64,000 nt of DNA from Penicillium oxalicum (taxonomy: Eukaryota; Ascomycota; Eurotiomycetes; Eurotiales; Aspergillaceae): contig NC_064653.1 of assembly GCF_001723175.1 (NCBI RefSeq), forward strand, positions 3,162,001-3,226,000, in the 5' to 3' direction. The notes under the pieces were generated by a model, which ran no database searches, was not told the DNA's origin, and worked only from the letters and a program-made list of their open reading frames with translations. The translations under genes and the position numbers were made by a program. How positions within the stretch are numbered: position 1 is the first letter of the stretch; each line of letters opens with the position of its first letter. Positions 10,144-21,604 of this stretch are shown one piece after another.

Positions 10144-12624
10144 ATGCAACACTCGGATGCATCACGTTTTAATTCCCATAGATTCAACAATCTGACTGGC
10201 GATACGGGATTCTCTCACGGAGCTTACCATTCCAACACGCCCAACCAGGGTTTCTCGAATCGCAACAATCGCCGGGCCAACATCCCTGCGATCAACACCG
10301 CCGCTGCGGGTCATGCCTCGGACATGGGGTCTGGCGCCGCCTTCGATATGAATTTCACTCCCCTTCTCCCGTCGCAACTGCTGGTGGGCAGCCCCTTTCA
10401 GCCAGGGACGCCTTCAGCCTTTGCCTCACCGCAATTTGCCAGCTTCGGAGGGTTCCCGCAGGCCACTGCCAATGGACACTCCCAAACCCATCAGACCCAT
10501 CAGCTTGGGAGCCCGACCCAGGGACTGCCGAGCCACGGTCTGTTCCTGTCGACCGACGTGAGCGCGGCGCAATTGATGGGTGGCCCCCAGTCGCCCATCG
10601 GCGCTCTGCACCACGCGGGCTTGGGCAGCGCCGCTCTGGGTAGCCCAGCAGCCTCGGTGGCCCCCGGTTTGCTCGCGGGAACCAGTCGCACCGTGTATCT
10701 CGGAAACATCCCCCCGGAGACCAGCGCGGAAGAAATCTTAAACCATGTGCGAAGCGGACAGATCGAGTCCGTTCGCCTGCTCCCCGACAAGAACTGCGCC
10801 TTCATCTCTTTCCTGGACAGCAGCTCGGCCACTCACTTCCACTCGGATGCCATCTTGAAAAAGCTGGCCATCAAGGGGAACGATATCAAGATCGGCTGGG
10901 GAAAGCCTTCCCAAGTGCCGACCTCGGTCGCTCTCGCGGTGCAGCAATCGGGCGCCTCCCGCAATGTCTACCTCGGTAACTTGCCGGAAGAGACCACCGA
11001 GGATGGCCTGCGGGAAGAATTGAGCAAGTTTGGACCTGTGGACACCGTGAAGATTGTCAAGGAAAAGTCGATCGGATTCGTGCACTTCCTTTCCATCAGT
11101 AACGCGATGAAGGCGGTCGCCCAGCTGCCTCAGGAGCCCGAGTGGCAGGCTCCCAAGCGCGTCTTTTATGGCAAGGACCGATGCGCCTACGTCTCCAAGA
11201 CTCAGCAGCAAAACGCAGCGCAATTCCTGGGTATCGCCCCGGGCTATGCGCACGTCTTGAACTCTGCCGATCGTGACCTGATCTCCAATGCGTTGGCTCA
11301 GCAATCGGTGGCTGCGGCGGCTGTGGCCACGACGGCGGGCGGTGTCAACAACCTCGGAAACCGAACCATCTACCTGGGCAACATTCATCCCGAGACGACC
11401 ATCGAAGAGATTTGCAATGTGGTTCGCGGAGGCCTCCTCCACCACATCCGATACATTCCCGATAAGCACATTTGCTTCGTTACCTTCATCGATCCTACTT
11501 CCGCCGCCTCGTTCTACGCGCTGAGCAATCTACAGGGACTGATGATCCACAACCGTCGGCTGAAGATCGGCTGGGGCAAGCACTCCGGTCCTCTGCCTCC
11601 GGCCATTGCCCTTGCTGTCAGCGGTGGTGCGTCCCGCAATGTGTATGTCGGCAACTTGGATGAGACCTGGACGGAGGAGCGTCTGCGTCAAGACTTTTCC
11701 GAGTACGGTGAGATCGAGCTGGTGAACACCCTTCGCGAAAAGAGCTGCGCCTTCGTCAACTTCACCAACATCGCCAACGCCATCAAGGCCATCGAGGGCA
11801 TGCGCAACCGCGAGGAATACCGCCGGTTCAAAATCAACTTTGGCAAGGATCGCTGTGGAAACCCACCCCGCCAGGCCACCAACCAGGGGGGTTCCCCATC
11901 GGGACGCAATGGACACGGTCTGGAGGGCCCCCAGTCCCCATCCCCTGCCTTGAATGGATTCCAGCAGGGGTTGAGTCAGAACGGCTCTCAATCGAGTCCA
12001 ACTCGTCCCGCTCTTTCGCCAGCTCCGGGTTCCACCGGTTCTCAGAACGGTCAGCAACAGCGCCACCCTCTGCAGACGGTGACTTCGCCCTCCAATGTTC
12101 TCAACGCGGGCTCCAACAACCCCCTCACCATGTACCTGAACCAGATGTCGGTGCAGCAGGCCCAGGAGCAGAAGAACCGTCTCTCCGACTCCATGGCGAT
12201 GGCTAGCCTTCAGGCTCAGTCTCAGGGCCCTTCCCAACAATCCTTGTTCAATGGAGCCGGCAATGGCGAACTGACCAATGGGTCCATGGACGCGCCCATG
12301 CGTCATGGACACGCTCACAAGCCCTCTGGTAACGGCTATCTGAGTGTCGCTGGCTCTGGTCACCACTCCACAGCCAGCACCAGCAACCTCAGTGTGCCGC
12401 GGGCCCAGCACTCGCGCGCCGTCAGTCTCCCCTCTTTCTCGCAGGAGCCCTTTGGTCCAGTCTCCAGCCAACCGGGGCACATGCGCGCTATTGCGCACCA
12501 GCCTCAGGCCAGCTTCTCGAGCTTCTCGGGTCTGGGAGGCCTGAACCACTCGGGCTTTGGCCTGGCCATTCAAAATGAGAACTCGCTGCCCGGATGGGCC
12601 GAGGAAGAGATTGGCGCAAAATAA
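10144..12624 (+). CDS. nrd1: four-RRM RNA-binding protein, Nrd1/Mrn1 type
   Basis: Post-transcriptional regulator related to S. pombe Nrd1 and S. cerevisiae Mrn1, which bind mRNA and affect differentiation and stress granules (family knowledge). Single coding exon, 826 aa. Four RRM domains lie at about residues 180-255, 270-345, 406-482 and 496-575. Each starts with an RNP2-like VYLGN, IYLGN or VYVGN and carries an RNP1-like segment (CAFISF, IGFVHF, ICFVTF, CAFVNF). RRM1/RRM3 and RRM2/RRM4 resemble each other as pairs, with IGWGK after domains 1 and 3 and FGKDRC or YGKDRC after 2 and 4, suggesting duplication of a two-RRM unit. Flanks are low-complexity: Ser/Gly/Gln/Asn-rich at both ends. The ATG at 10144 was chosen because the frame upstream opens only with a TTG at 10114. 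The paralogue-level name is inferred. Confidence 0.9.
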   Translation: MQHSDASRFNSHRFNNLTGDTGFSHGAYHSNTPNQGFSNRNNRRANIPAINTAAAGHASDMGSGAAFDMNFTPLLPSQLLVGSPFQPGTPSAFASPQFASFGGFPQATANGHSQTHQTHQLGSPTQGLPSHGLFLSTDVSAAQLMGGPQSPIGALHHAGLGSAALGSPAASVAPGLLAGTSRTVYLGNIPPETSAEEILNHVRSGQIESVRLLPDKNCAFISFLDSSSATHFHSDAILKKLAIKGNDIKIGWGKPSQVPTSVALAVQQSGASRNVYLGNLPEETTEDGLREELSKFGPVDTVKIVKEKSIGFVHFLSISNAMKAVAQLPQEPEWQAPKRVFYGKDRCAYVSKTQQQNAAQFLGIAPGYAHVLNSADRDLISNALAQQSVAAAAVATTAGGVNNLGNRTIYLGNIHPETTIEEICNVVRGGLLHHIRYIPDKHICFVTFIDPTSAASFYALSNLQGLMIHNRRLKIGWGKHSGPLPPAIALAVSGGASRNVYVGNLDETWTEERLRQDFSEYGEIELVNTLREKSCAFVNFTNIANAIKAIEGMRNREEYRRFKINFGKDRCGNPPRQATNQGGSPSGRNGHGLEGPQSPSPALNGFQQGLSQNGSQSSPTRPALSPAPGSTGSQNGQQQRHPLQTVTSPSNVLNAGSNNPLTMYLNQMSVQQAQEQKNRLSDSMAMASLQAQSQGPSQQSLFNGAGNGELTNGSMDAPMRHGHAHKPSGNGYLSVAGSGHHSTASTSNLSVPRAQHSRAVSLPSFSQEPFGPVSSQPGHMRAIAHQPQASFSSFSGLGGLNHSGFGLAIQNENSLPGWAEEEIGAK

Positions 12625-14316
12625 AGAGAAAAATGACCGATCAAGGAGTCTCATGTCTTCATATATACAACTCATCTCTTTCATTTTGGAGAGTTTAATT
12701 TTCTTTGACCCAACAAACGGTTTTTTTTGGCCGTTTGCCAAATGGGCATTTTCCCTCTTTTTTCTCTTTTTTTTTGATTTCACCTATTGTGTTTTAAATT
12801 TTTGATTCATTTCCCCCTCCTCACTATTCTTTTCTTTCTGTTTCTTCTCCTTTTTTTCCCCTTTCCCCCCAATTTTCTCTTGTTACCATACAGTTGCACC
12901 CATCCTCTTCCGCTTACGACGCCATATTGAGTTACCTCCATTTTACTACCGACTATCTCTTTCGATTATCATCCATGTATTAATCTTTCTTTTTGACTTT
13001 TTTTTTCTCTTTCCATTGACTCCTTCGCCCATTTATCCTTATGGTTTTTATTCGCTATTTCTACCTTCTGATCATTGTCATTGATTTTGACCTCGACATG
13101 AACACTCGTGGGGTGAAGCGTGAGCCTGATCACCCGTTTGCGTGTGGTTTGTCGTCTCTCGATCTTTGCCTTGTACTGCATGGGCTGAGCCGCGAGATCA
13201 GTGGCTCTTCCTGGCTCGATTCTGCCTCTGTCCAGTATGGTGAAGAATCTGTCTTGATCTCCCTCTGATCTGACCTTTGATATACCCCGAATATAACAAT
13301 CTTACCATACTCCACCGTGCGGAATCGAGTGATTAGACATAGGCTTGGCAGGTCGTCAGAGCAGCTTGGATTTGGACAAGGTATTTTGAAGATTACCCGG
13401 AGAATAAGGCCAGTAGCCAAGTGAAGCCCGATCAAAGGGGCTCATGGGTACCTATTTACGTGCACCAAGTATCTACCTAGGTAGTACGCATCCCAGGTTG
13501 CGCAATGTATAGGCACACAAAGTACCGACAAGGTCGACGAGAGAATATCACTACCAGATACTAATCGGATCCTGGTACAAAACGGATGAATGCGAAAATT
13601 TGTAGACACCTCAATATGTATCAGATATTGACACAATGCCAACAGTCAAGGTTGTTTACCAGCCCTAGTAGTATCCTATCTACATACCTGAGTATCTCAA
13701 CCTACCTATCGAGCCGGGCTGGAATGGATCTGGCATGTTTCAAGGAAGAGATAGACTTCATATTGTACCAGATTACCTTTTAGGAGATCAATCCCGCCAT
13801 TTTCAAAATAATCAGGAGGTTGCTCAAGGAGGATACCTGAACCTCACTACTGTGATCAAAGTGTTGGATGGGGTCTCTCTGCGCAAGGGTATCAGGTATA
13901 TATCTAGCTCCCGTCAGTCGCCCTTTGACATGGCCGGAGAAGTCACGTAACACTTGTTTTTGGAGAGAGATGTTTAGTTTGAATAAGCTCTGGTTTGAGT
14001 TGGGCAGAATGATGTTTCGAGAGATATAGTACATATCGACTACCGACTGCTCTATGTAGAGTGGATAATGCGGGTCGAGATCTCATAGAATATCAATGTC
14101 ATTGCCTTTATCCCCTGCAGAGCTTCTACATTTACTGAAGCCGCTCACCAGGGCCAGATCACGTGACATTATACTTCCTTATCGGGACTAGTCCCAGAAA
14201 GCTCTCCCGCCTGGTCGGATCGTCCCTCAAACCCACGCAGCTGATCACCTGGTCGTCAGAGTATTCCAGGCCACGCATCTGAACTTTGTTCTCTGCACAG
14301 GCCAGAACGGTCAAAG
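12625..14316. other. 3' region of the RRM gene and intergenic
   Basis: T-rich sequence to about 13030 is probably the 3'-UTR of the RRM gene. The rest holds 'acctaggtag'-like motifs (around 13440-13700) often seen between fungal genes. No gene seen. The last 100 bp form the leader of iwr1. Confidence 0.5.
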
Positions 14317-16407
14317 ATGTCGCTACCACCAGAGCAGATTAATATCAAGCGTCGCCGGGAGGAGGAGCCGGTTGAGACTCTCTGTACGTGACGAATTTCC
14401 TCTCCATCTTGGTTTTATTTTCTTTCTTCCGTTGCGGCCGAGGAGCTGGGTTAGTGTAGAGAGAGCTTCTCTACTTTACCCCACGATGTAGACCACCCAC
14501 CCGGCCTATCGCATCTTGCAATCGCGCAAAATCTACCGTGTTACCCTTCTGATGGTCTATTTTATCTTGTTTTCTGTTTGATTCAATTTTATTCTTATCG
14601 AATAAAATTTTTTTTCTTGTCTTTTGCGAAATTCCTTGCTCCATTGCTGTTGAAGCTCCCGCGGAGTACCAGTTATGAGTTACTGACCCCCCGCTGCAGA
14701 CATCCAGTCCGCGACACGCCAAACCAAGCGCCGATTCACCGATTATGTCTTCGAGCGTGTCACACTAAGCCGTAAAGATGTCGCGGCTACCGAATCGACT
14801 CCGCTTCCACCAGGGAACCCCGCCGCCCAACGACTCCTACGCACCCCCCGCTCCGTGAGCAGCTTGCACATTCCCAACCGTCGCGCGGCGGCAGCGGCAG
14901 CGGCAGCAGCAACACAGCCGACAAATTCCAACGGAATTCCCGTGGTACGAGCAACTTCTCCGGGTGCAGAGATTCGAGAAGCCCATCGCCTAGCGGCAGC
15001 ACGAAAAGACGCCGAGGAAAAGCGTCAACGTCTTCTACAAACTCCGCCGCAGCCTCCCTCGGCAGCGCATTCGACGCCGAGCCAAGCTCCATCTACTCCT
15101 CCCGAGCAGGAACAGGAGAGAGGAGGAGAAATACTCTCTGTGCCGGGCCTGTCGAGCCGTGCGCAGTCCCTTCGTCGATTCCAAATCTCTCGCTCCAGCA
15201 GTCCCAGTCTTGGTGCGCCCGGTACGATTGGAGGAGGAATCCAGAAACGACGCACTGATGGCGCAGCGCCGGGTGTGGCGGTTCTCGTGGAACAGCTTCG
15301 TCGTCAACCACATTCTCGCAAAGCGTCTATGGTTGCGGGACTGGTCGACCAAGCTCGTCTCGATGCATCCGTCAACAATGAAGAGTCCGACAATGCTCCC
15401 GTCAAACCACGGAAACGACCTGTCGTCAATCAGGCCGAGAAGAAATGGCGTGCGGAGCGTCAGAGTGCCATCAACGCTGCCAAGCAGCATCTGTCCGAGG
15501 TGTTGGACAAATCGGCTCGTCAGACGAATCACACCACCTGGGAAGAAGAGTCGGAGCGCCTTGCGAAGGATTTTGAACAAGTTGCGCTGGAGTTGGAGCA
15601 GGAGCAGGATCGGGCACGGGGGCATGAGATGGAGCTCGATGATCACGCTATGGACATGACGACTGAGCAGCAGCCACGAATCGTACCGCCACCGATCTCC
15701 TCGCCAAAGCCGATGAAGTATCAGCCCCGGCCACCGAAACAGCCTCGCGCGATAGCTCGACCTGCAGCTTCTCAGACGGAGATGGAGGGCGTCGTGGCTG
15801 GAGTCGGGGCTGGAGCCGAGACTGGGTCTGGGGCAAGCTCTGCTCTGGCTGAAGAGGATGAGGATGACTACGTCTACGATGTGTACATTCGTCGACCATT
15901 ATCCGAGCGTGAAATGCTCACCAACCCTCTAGCCGAGCTTGAAAGCGAACAACAGCTGCAACAGATTGAAGCGGCGAATCGGGGCATTGGTGTCATTGTG
16001 ATCACCGCAGAGGATGAAGAATACTGGGAGAACTTTGTGGAAGATGAGGAGGAGGAATGGGACAGTGAAGACGCGGATTCGAATGGTGAGTTGACCTCTA
16101 CAGTTATATGCCATGTCGGCAGATTTGGCCCATTCCTTCGTTTCGCGAACGTGGCAAGCTGACGAGAACCTCTATGCCAGCTGAAAATAACCCTGCGAAT
16201 GAATACCCCGACGAGGAGCTGTCTTCCTCTGACGAGGAGGATGATCCGACGGCCATCTATCGCAAATACCGACATCGTGCCGCCTCGGATGATGAGGAGT
16301 ACGACATTGATGACTCGGGGAGTGAGGGAGGGGCTCCCTTTGGATCAAAATATGGGTTTTCACAGCGGTACGCTGGGGATGGAGATTCCGACGAGGATAG
16401 CTATTGA
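14317..16407 (+). CDS. iwr1: Iwr1, RNA polymerase II nuclear import factor
   Basis: Iwr1 binds assembled RNA polymerase II and carries it into the nucleus (family knowledge from yeast). Exons 14317-14383, 14700-16085 and 16181-16407 give 559 aa with frame kept across both introns (316 and 95 bp). Exon 1 encodes the conserved start IKRRREEEPVETL, joined to YIQSATRQTKRRFTDYVFERV-type sequence at the head of exon 2. An Ala tract follows (near residue 80), then a long variable, charged middle. The conserved C-terminal block DDYVYDVYIRRP, then WENF with acidic stretches and DSNAEN..NEYPDEE, spans the exon 2/3 junction. The tail is highly acidic and Ser-rich. The protein is longer than yeast Iwr1 because of the disordered middle. 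Identification rests on both conserved ends. Confidence 0.9.
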
Positions 16408-17452
16408 TTTTCTTTTTGGCATGAATCGAACCAGAACCAGAACCAACTTCTCCCTCAAAAAAAAAAGGAGGTATGCTGGCATTTCTAATTGAGATTTTGG
16501 TACTCTCAGAGTTTCCACTGTAGACTCTCCAGTGCCGAGTCTACAATACTTTCTTAGTCTCTTTCTCGATGTCACGGTATGGTGCGCTAATCCCGGACTC
16601 CACGGGAGCACTTTGGGTATTCAGACTCGGCGATCTGTAGAGGTGAGATAAGCACAAGTGTGCATGTGACAATGAATCTGTGCCGACGGTGCTTTTGGTG
16701 GGGGACACAACTTTATGTGTACAGTACATCTTTTATCTCTCCTTGGGCGGTCGTGACTCGCCCTGCACGGTAACCAGGCCTGCATTGTCCACAGTCCATC
16801 GTCACAGCCCAAGATGTCACCAACTCTATGCTTCTACCTTGGTCTCTAATACATCTTTATTTTCCTTTTCTTTTTCTTTTCTTTTTTTTTTTCACAATCT
16901 TTCATAAACACCACCCATGGTTGATTTTAATTTCTTCTTTCATGGTTCTCTCTTATCATTTCTTTTCAATCCCTTATGTTTGTGTGTGTGTCGCTTTCTG
17001 GCAGCGGGCACCAGTGCCCTCAAAAAAAAACTAAATCTGGGCATGCTTGGCATCGGCAACAAGTCACCCCCAGCCACACTGAAATCTCACTCGGCCCAAC
17101 AATTTCTTTCTGGAAGGAAGATAGGAAGACATTGACAAGATAAGATCTGTATTCTTATATGGGTCTCTGTGTGTGTATGATATTCTTCAATTCATGCTTT
17201 GAAGCTTGTAGCCTGTGGCCAGTGGTCTGTGGCATGCACATGTATAGATGTATCTCGTCCTCTAACATGTAAGTACTGGTAGTATCTTTCTCATGTACCA
17301 TATACCAGGTGCCACGTGCGTGATGTCCAGTGATCCACCTCGTTGTCGACTGGGTGCTCCCAATGCCAGGTCCAGATCAGATCAAGACCCTTCTACCACC
17401 AGTGACTCTATATATCCCCTCACCACTGTATGTACCCAGTCCAGTACCTACA

Positions 17453-17472
17453 GGATCGGATCGGATCGGATC
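17453..17472. repeat. 5-bp tandem repeat (GGATC)n
   Basis: Four head-to-tail copies of GGATC/GATCG. Simple tandem repeat in the intergenic stretch between iwr1 and the peptide transporter. Confidence 0.8.
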
Positions 17473-17792
17473 CCTTTTCAAAATTCCCACCCAAAGCGGA
17501 TACCTCCTAGTATCCGCCACTCCAGTCGGTTGACATGCCATGCCACACGTCTTTTGTGGTCCACTGTGGAAACGTGGAAACATGGAACTTGAGAATCTGT
17601 GGAAGGGAAGGTCTTGGTGAATTGGTAGGTTCTGGTAGGAGGTAATTCCCTTTAAATACCCAGTTTAGGACTTGACCCAAGCCTCATCGGCTGGAAAAAG
17701 AAAGTGATTCCTCTTTCCACATGGGAAGAAAAGGGGAGGAAAAAGCACACACATGAGCGGAAGTCAGAAAAGAAGAGAAGGGAAGAGAAAGA

Positions 17793-17809
17793 GGGGGGGG
17801 GGGGGGGGG
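17793..17809. repeat. G17 homopolymer
   Basis: Seventeen consecutive G on the plus strand, directly after an A/G-rich stretch. One of several long G or C runs in this window. Confidence 0.9.
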
Positions 17810-18406
17810 TATTGGAACTGCGTTTTGGGTCATGGAACGTTCTTTGGAGGGGACTGTTGAATGTCTGGATGCCAAGGCTGGGATGGACTCGTTATCTTTT
17901 TTTACTTTTTTTTGGGCCAGGTTCCTTTGATCGGTCTGTTGATCTAGTAGGGGACAGTGGCAATTTATACAGACATGTATGTAGTTGTGGAATTGTTTCC
18001 GGGCGTTGTGATTATGTCGAAATCTTTTTGGACGGATTTATCTACTTGAGGAGATATCTGCTTTGTGAACTCTTGGAGAATAGGAATGTACTTTGCTCTG
18101 TTTGGATATTTCCACTTTGCGGTACCCACGTAGCAAGTCAGGGTCTTTCGATCCGTATCACGTGCGATTAGCGGTCCAGGCTGGACGAGTCGGCGTGGAC
18201 CCTCCATGTTGAATTCATCACATGTTCAGCTCTCTCTCTCTCTCTTTCTGGAGTCTATACGCATCCAGTCGGGCCCATTCGCAGAATTGATCAACCTCTC
18301 TAGAGCATGCCTCAGATGAAATAGCCGAACCAGCCGATTCAAAGAACAAGAGCAGGTTCTTAAATCATAAGACAGAAGAGAGTGTCATTGGCAAGTCCAT
18401 GACTCA

Positions 18407-18424
18407 GTGTGTGTGTGTGTGTGT
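18407..18424. repeat. (GT)9 microsatellite
   Basis: Nine perfect GT dinucleotides in intergenic DNA. Confidence 0.9.
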
Positions 18425-19554
18425 CTGTTCTTTCTTTTATTTTTCGTTTTTTTTTTTTTTTGATCTATTTGATTGAATTTCTCCCTCTTCCCTCCCCATT
18501 CCAACCTTTTCCCCACGGTGTTTGAGACAGCCGCTGCATCCATCCTCGCCTCCGGGGAAAGCACGAGCAATCAAAACGTAATGGATATTGCCAAAATGGT
18601 AATTGCTGGGATAATCCGGGGAAGAGGAATGAATTAAAGACCGGGGGAAGAATTAGGTTGGGAAACTGGGGTAGAGCCTCCTCCAGTCAGCCTACAGGGG
18701 AGCTTGAGGTGAGAAATGTTGGCACGAGTAAGAGTGGTTTCTACCGCGGTCATCGTCGGGGAGGGGATTAGAACTGGAACTGGGAACTGGGAACCGAGAG
18801 AACTGGTCGTGATTATGCAGGTGATGTTCCTGCGACAGGTCTGGTCATCTCCTTCCGAAGCGGGAAATCCCGTCGCCGTCTATTTGGTTGAAGTGGAGGA
18901 GGAGAAGAAGAAGAAGAGAAAAGAGAAAGTTCAAACCAAAGGAAGGGTATAGGTCAATTGTCTTCTTTGGGGCGATCTCGTTGGTTGCGTGACTGGGAAA
19001 TGGACGGGAGGTTATTTACATAACGAGAGGCTCAAGCGTCTCGAGAGAATGGGTATTCGAGGATAATTGATGGAAGAGAGAGAGAGACACACACACACAC
19101 AGAGAGAGATGTATGAGGCTACTTTGACGGACGGGGAGGAAGTGTCCAGGAGCAGGTCACAAAGTTTGTTTTCGTTTTCTTTTTCATTTCTTATTTGTTT
19201 TTTTTTTCACTCGTTCTGGTACAGGCTCGGGCCATGCCAAGAGGTGAGCAGAATCATCCGAACCTGATCGGTGACCACCGGATGGTCTGATGGTCTGATA
19301 GACGGGTTGGTCACGAGCTCAGCGCAGCCGCATTTTGTCCTAGTGTCCCAGTGTGTTACAGCTGACTACTGTGCGAGTTCAATTCCCCGCCGTCAAGGTC
19401 GGAAATAATTCCCCTGAACCAGTCGTCGGTCCTCTCGGTCCACCTTTTGGGTTGGACCGACGGGCGTCAAATGAATACAAGAGGCCCAGCTGGACAGGGT
19501 CATTCCATGCGCCGAGTCGAAACCGACTTAATTGGCAACGGGTCTCGAGCGATC

Positions 19555-19556
<2 letters not shown>

Positions 19557-19585
<29 letters not shown>
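19557..19585. repeat. (GA)n microsatellite
   Basis: About fourteen perfect GA dinucleotides in intergenic DNA. Confidence 0.9.
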
Positions 19586-19588
<3 letters not shown>

Positions 19589-20013
19589 TGGACGACTGAG
19601 GCTCGCGACCAGAGCCCATTGATAGACCAGAACCTGCACATCCAGAATTGGTAGTCGGACTGCGATGCTCTGTGGAGTCTCATTTGGCCGTCGGTCCAAC
19701 AGACCAGGCCCGACTGGACTTCCGAGACTCTATCTCTGTTGGTCACACTCTGATTGGCGGACAGCGACTGCGGAGGGAGAACTTGAGTGCTTCAGCATCT
19801 GGGGGCCGTCCATCTTAGCTTTGTTTCATCACCGTGGCTTGTTTTTTTTCCCTATCTTTCTTTCTCTCTTATTTTTTTTTTGATTTGATTTTGATTTTGC
19901 TTTTTTTTTCTCCATCGTCTAGCCTCCTCTCATGGCTGGCTGTAGGAGAGACCTTGTTCGACATCTCTCTCCCATTCAATTTCCATCACCATCCAGCCTC
20001 TTCAGGCTCTTCA

Positions 20014-20027
20014 GGGGGGGGGGGGGG
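20014..20027. repeat. G14 homopolymer
   Basis: Fourteen consecutive G on the plus strand in intergenic DNA, after two CTTCAGG-type repeats. Confidence 0.9.
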
Positions 20028-20419
20028 AACCCCGTAGGCAAAGCACCTGAGGGATGGATTCGCAGCCTCCTGCCGCTTCTGGATCGGTAATCAAAAACCT
20101 CACAATCCAGTCAAAACACTGCCCGCTTTATCATCCACGTTCTTGTCCGTCGGGGTTATCAGCGCGGCCAAGACTTAACGTTGCAGTGTACCCTTGCAGC
20201 CAAGCGGAATGTCTTTGCCAAGAAGGGCCCGCCAAGCGCCAAAGTACCAGAGGTGCACACCGCCCAGCCCAACGCCACTGGCCCATTGGCCCAGCTGACC
20301 AGCTAGAAAGTCTTGGCCCTGGGCTGGAGCGTCTGACGGGCATGTGAGAGAACCAGCACAATCAGCACTACCATCGACCGAGATTCAGAGATTCTGGACG
20401 CAGGATGCGGTAGAAGCCC

Positions 20420-20450
20420 AATGCCTGACCAATGCCTGACCAATGCCTGG
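20420..20450. repeat. 11-bp tandem triplication
   Basis: The unit AATGCCTGACC occurs twice exactly and a third time with a diverged end, head to tail, in intergenic DNA. Confidence 0.8.
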
Positions 20451-21604
20451 CGAGAAACCTATCAAGGGAGGGTGGTGGAAGAGATGAGGCGAAGGGTGTG
20501 GAAGGGCTCTCTCATCCCAGACCGAGTAGTGCCTGGCCGTTTCCTCCGTCGGAGATGGCGATGGCGCTATCTTGCGTGCTGGCGCACGCCGGCGGGGCGC
20601 CCCAGCCGGGTGGATATCATGCTCTCGGCGCGGGGTGGAGTAGTCTTGGGGAGATGAGAATGAGGGACAGGAATTGGTTCCCCGAGTATACTTGAGACCT
20701 GGGGCCAATCTCTGGGACTCCGCCAGGTACTCTTGTGGTAGCCAACCGGTACTGCCCTCAACTGGAGAAAGCGTCTCATCAAATCATGACCCGACAAGCA
20801 CCTCCCGCACAGGCTTGGTATTGTCCACTGGACCTTCCATTTCACTCTTGTCTTCTTTCCCTCTCGCTCTCTCGCTCTTTGACTGGCCCTTTGGTTTTTT
20901 TTTTCTTTTTTGATTCTGGATTCTTGATTTTTTTTGATTTTTTTTTCATGATCATTTTGCCTTTCTCCTTACTTGCATGAACCTTGATTGGACTCTGTCA
21001 GATCAAAGTGGCCCGGCTATCAACGGTTTCCATAGTCTACTGATGGCCCTTTGCCATTTTGGGTCATTCCGCCGATGGGTTGGAAGAGATAGGTATCGCA
21101 AGACATCACGGAATGATTCATCCATATCGCTGCATGGCTCGGCGTCTAATTTGTCGTCTCCATGAATGACCATGCGCGTGCGGTCCCTTGTTCCCCCCCC
21201 CCCTCTTCCCTTCTCCGGGGAAGGCGGACCTTCCTGAAGGAGGACCCTCCCTATCAGGTGGCTGTGGTCTCTCCACTGGTTCCTCGCGGGTTGTCGACAT
21301 GCTCGATATCAGCGACACATTGTAAATGATAAAAAAATGAATAATTCTTGGCTCTGCTGGCACATGGACTCCGGTGGCGGACAACCGAGCGACTAGTCTC
21401 GTACGGCTCCTACTGGCACTTGTCGGCGCCGCAACTCAATCTGGAATCCGCTAGAGAAGCTGGAAGAAGATAATTGTCATATATGATGCTCCCCCTCCCG
21501 TCCTGCTTCCCCGTTCTCTCTTTCTCCCCCTTCTTTTCCTCTGTGTCGATCGTCTCTCCACATCTCCATTCGTCTTGGGGGGGAATTTCTTTCCACATTG
21601 CAAG

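Larger units (their letters stand above)
16408..21604. other. 5.2 kb gene-free stretch with simple repeats
   Basis: No supportable protein-coding gene on either strand. It contains a G17 run (17793-17809), a G14 run (20014-20027), a C11 run (21193-21203), (GT)9 at 18407-18424, about (GA)14 at 19557-19585, a GATCG tandem (17453-17472), a CA tract near 19087 and an 11-bp tandem triplication at 20420-20450. The right end is the leader of the peptide transporter. The long span could hold a non-coding RNA or a large regulatory region. Confidence 0.5.

Noticed and set aside
10738..11469. 243-codon minus-strand frame under the RRM gene
   Set aside because: Antisense shadow, no motifs.
11530..12783. 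417-codon open frame on the minus strand under the RRM gene
   Set aside because: It is antisense to a clear RRM protein with strong codon bias, which keeps the opposite strand open. Its translation has no family features.
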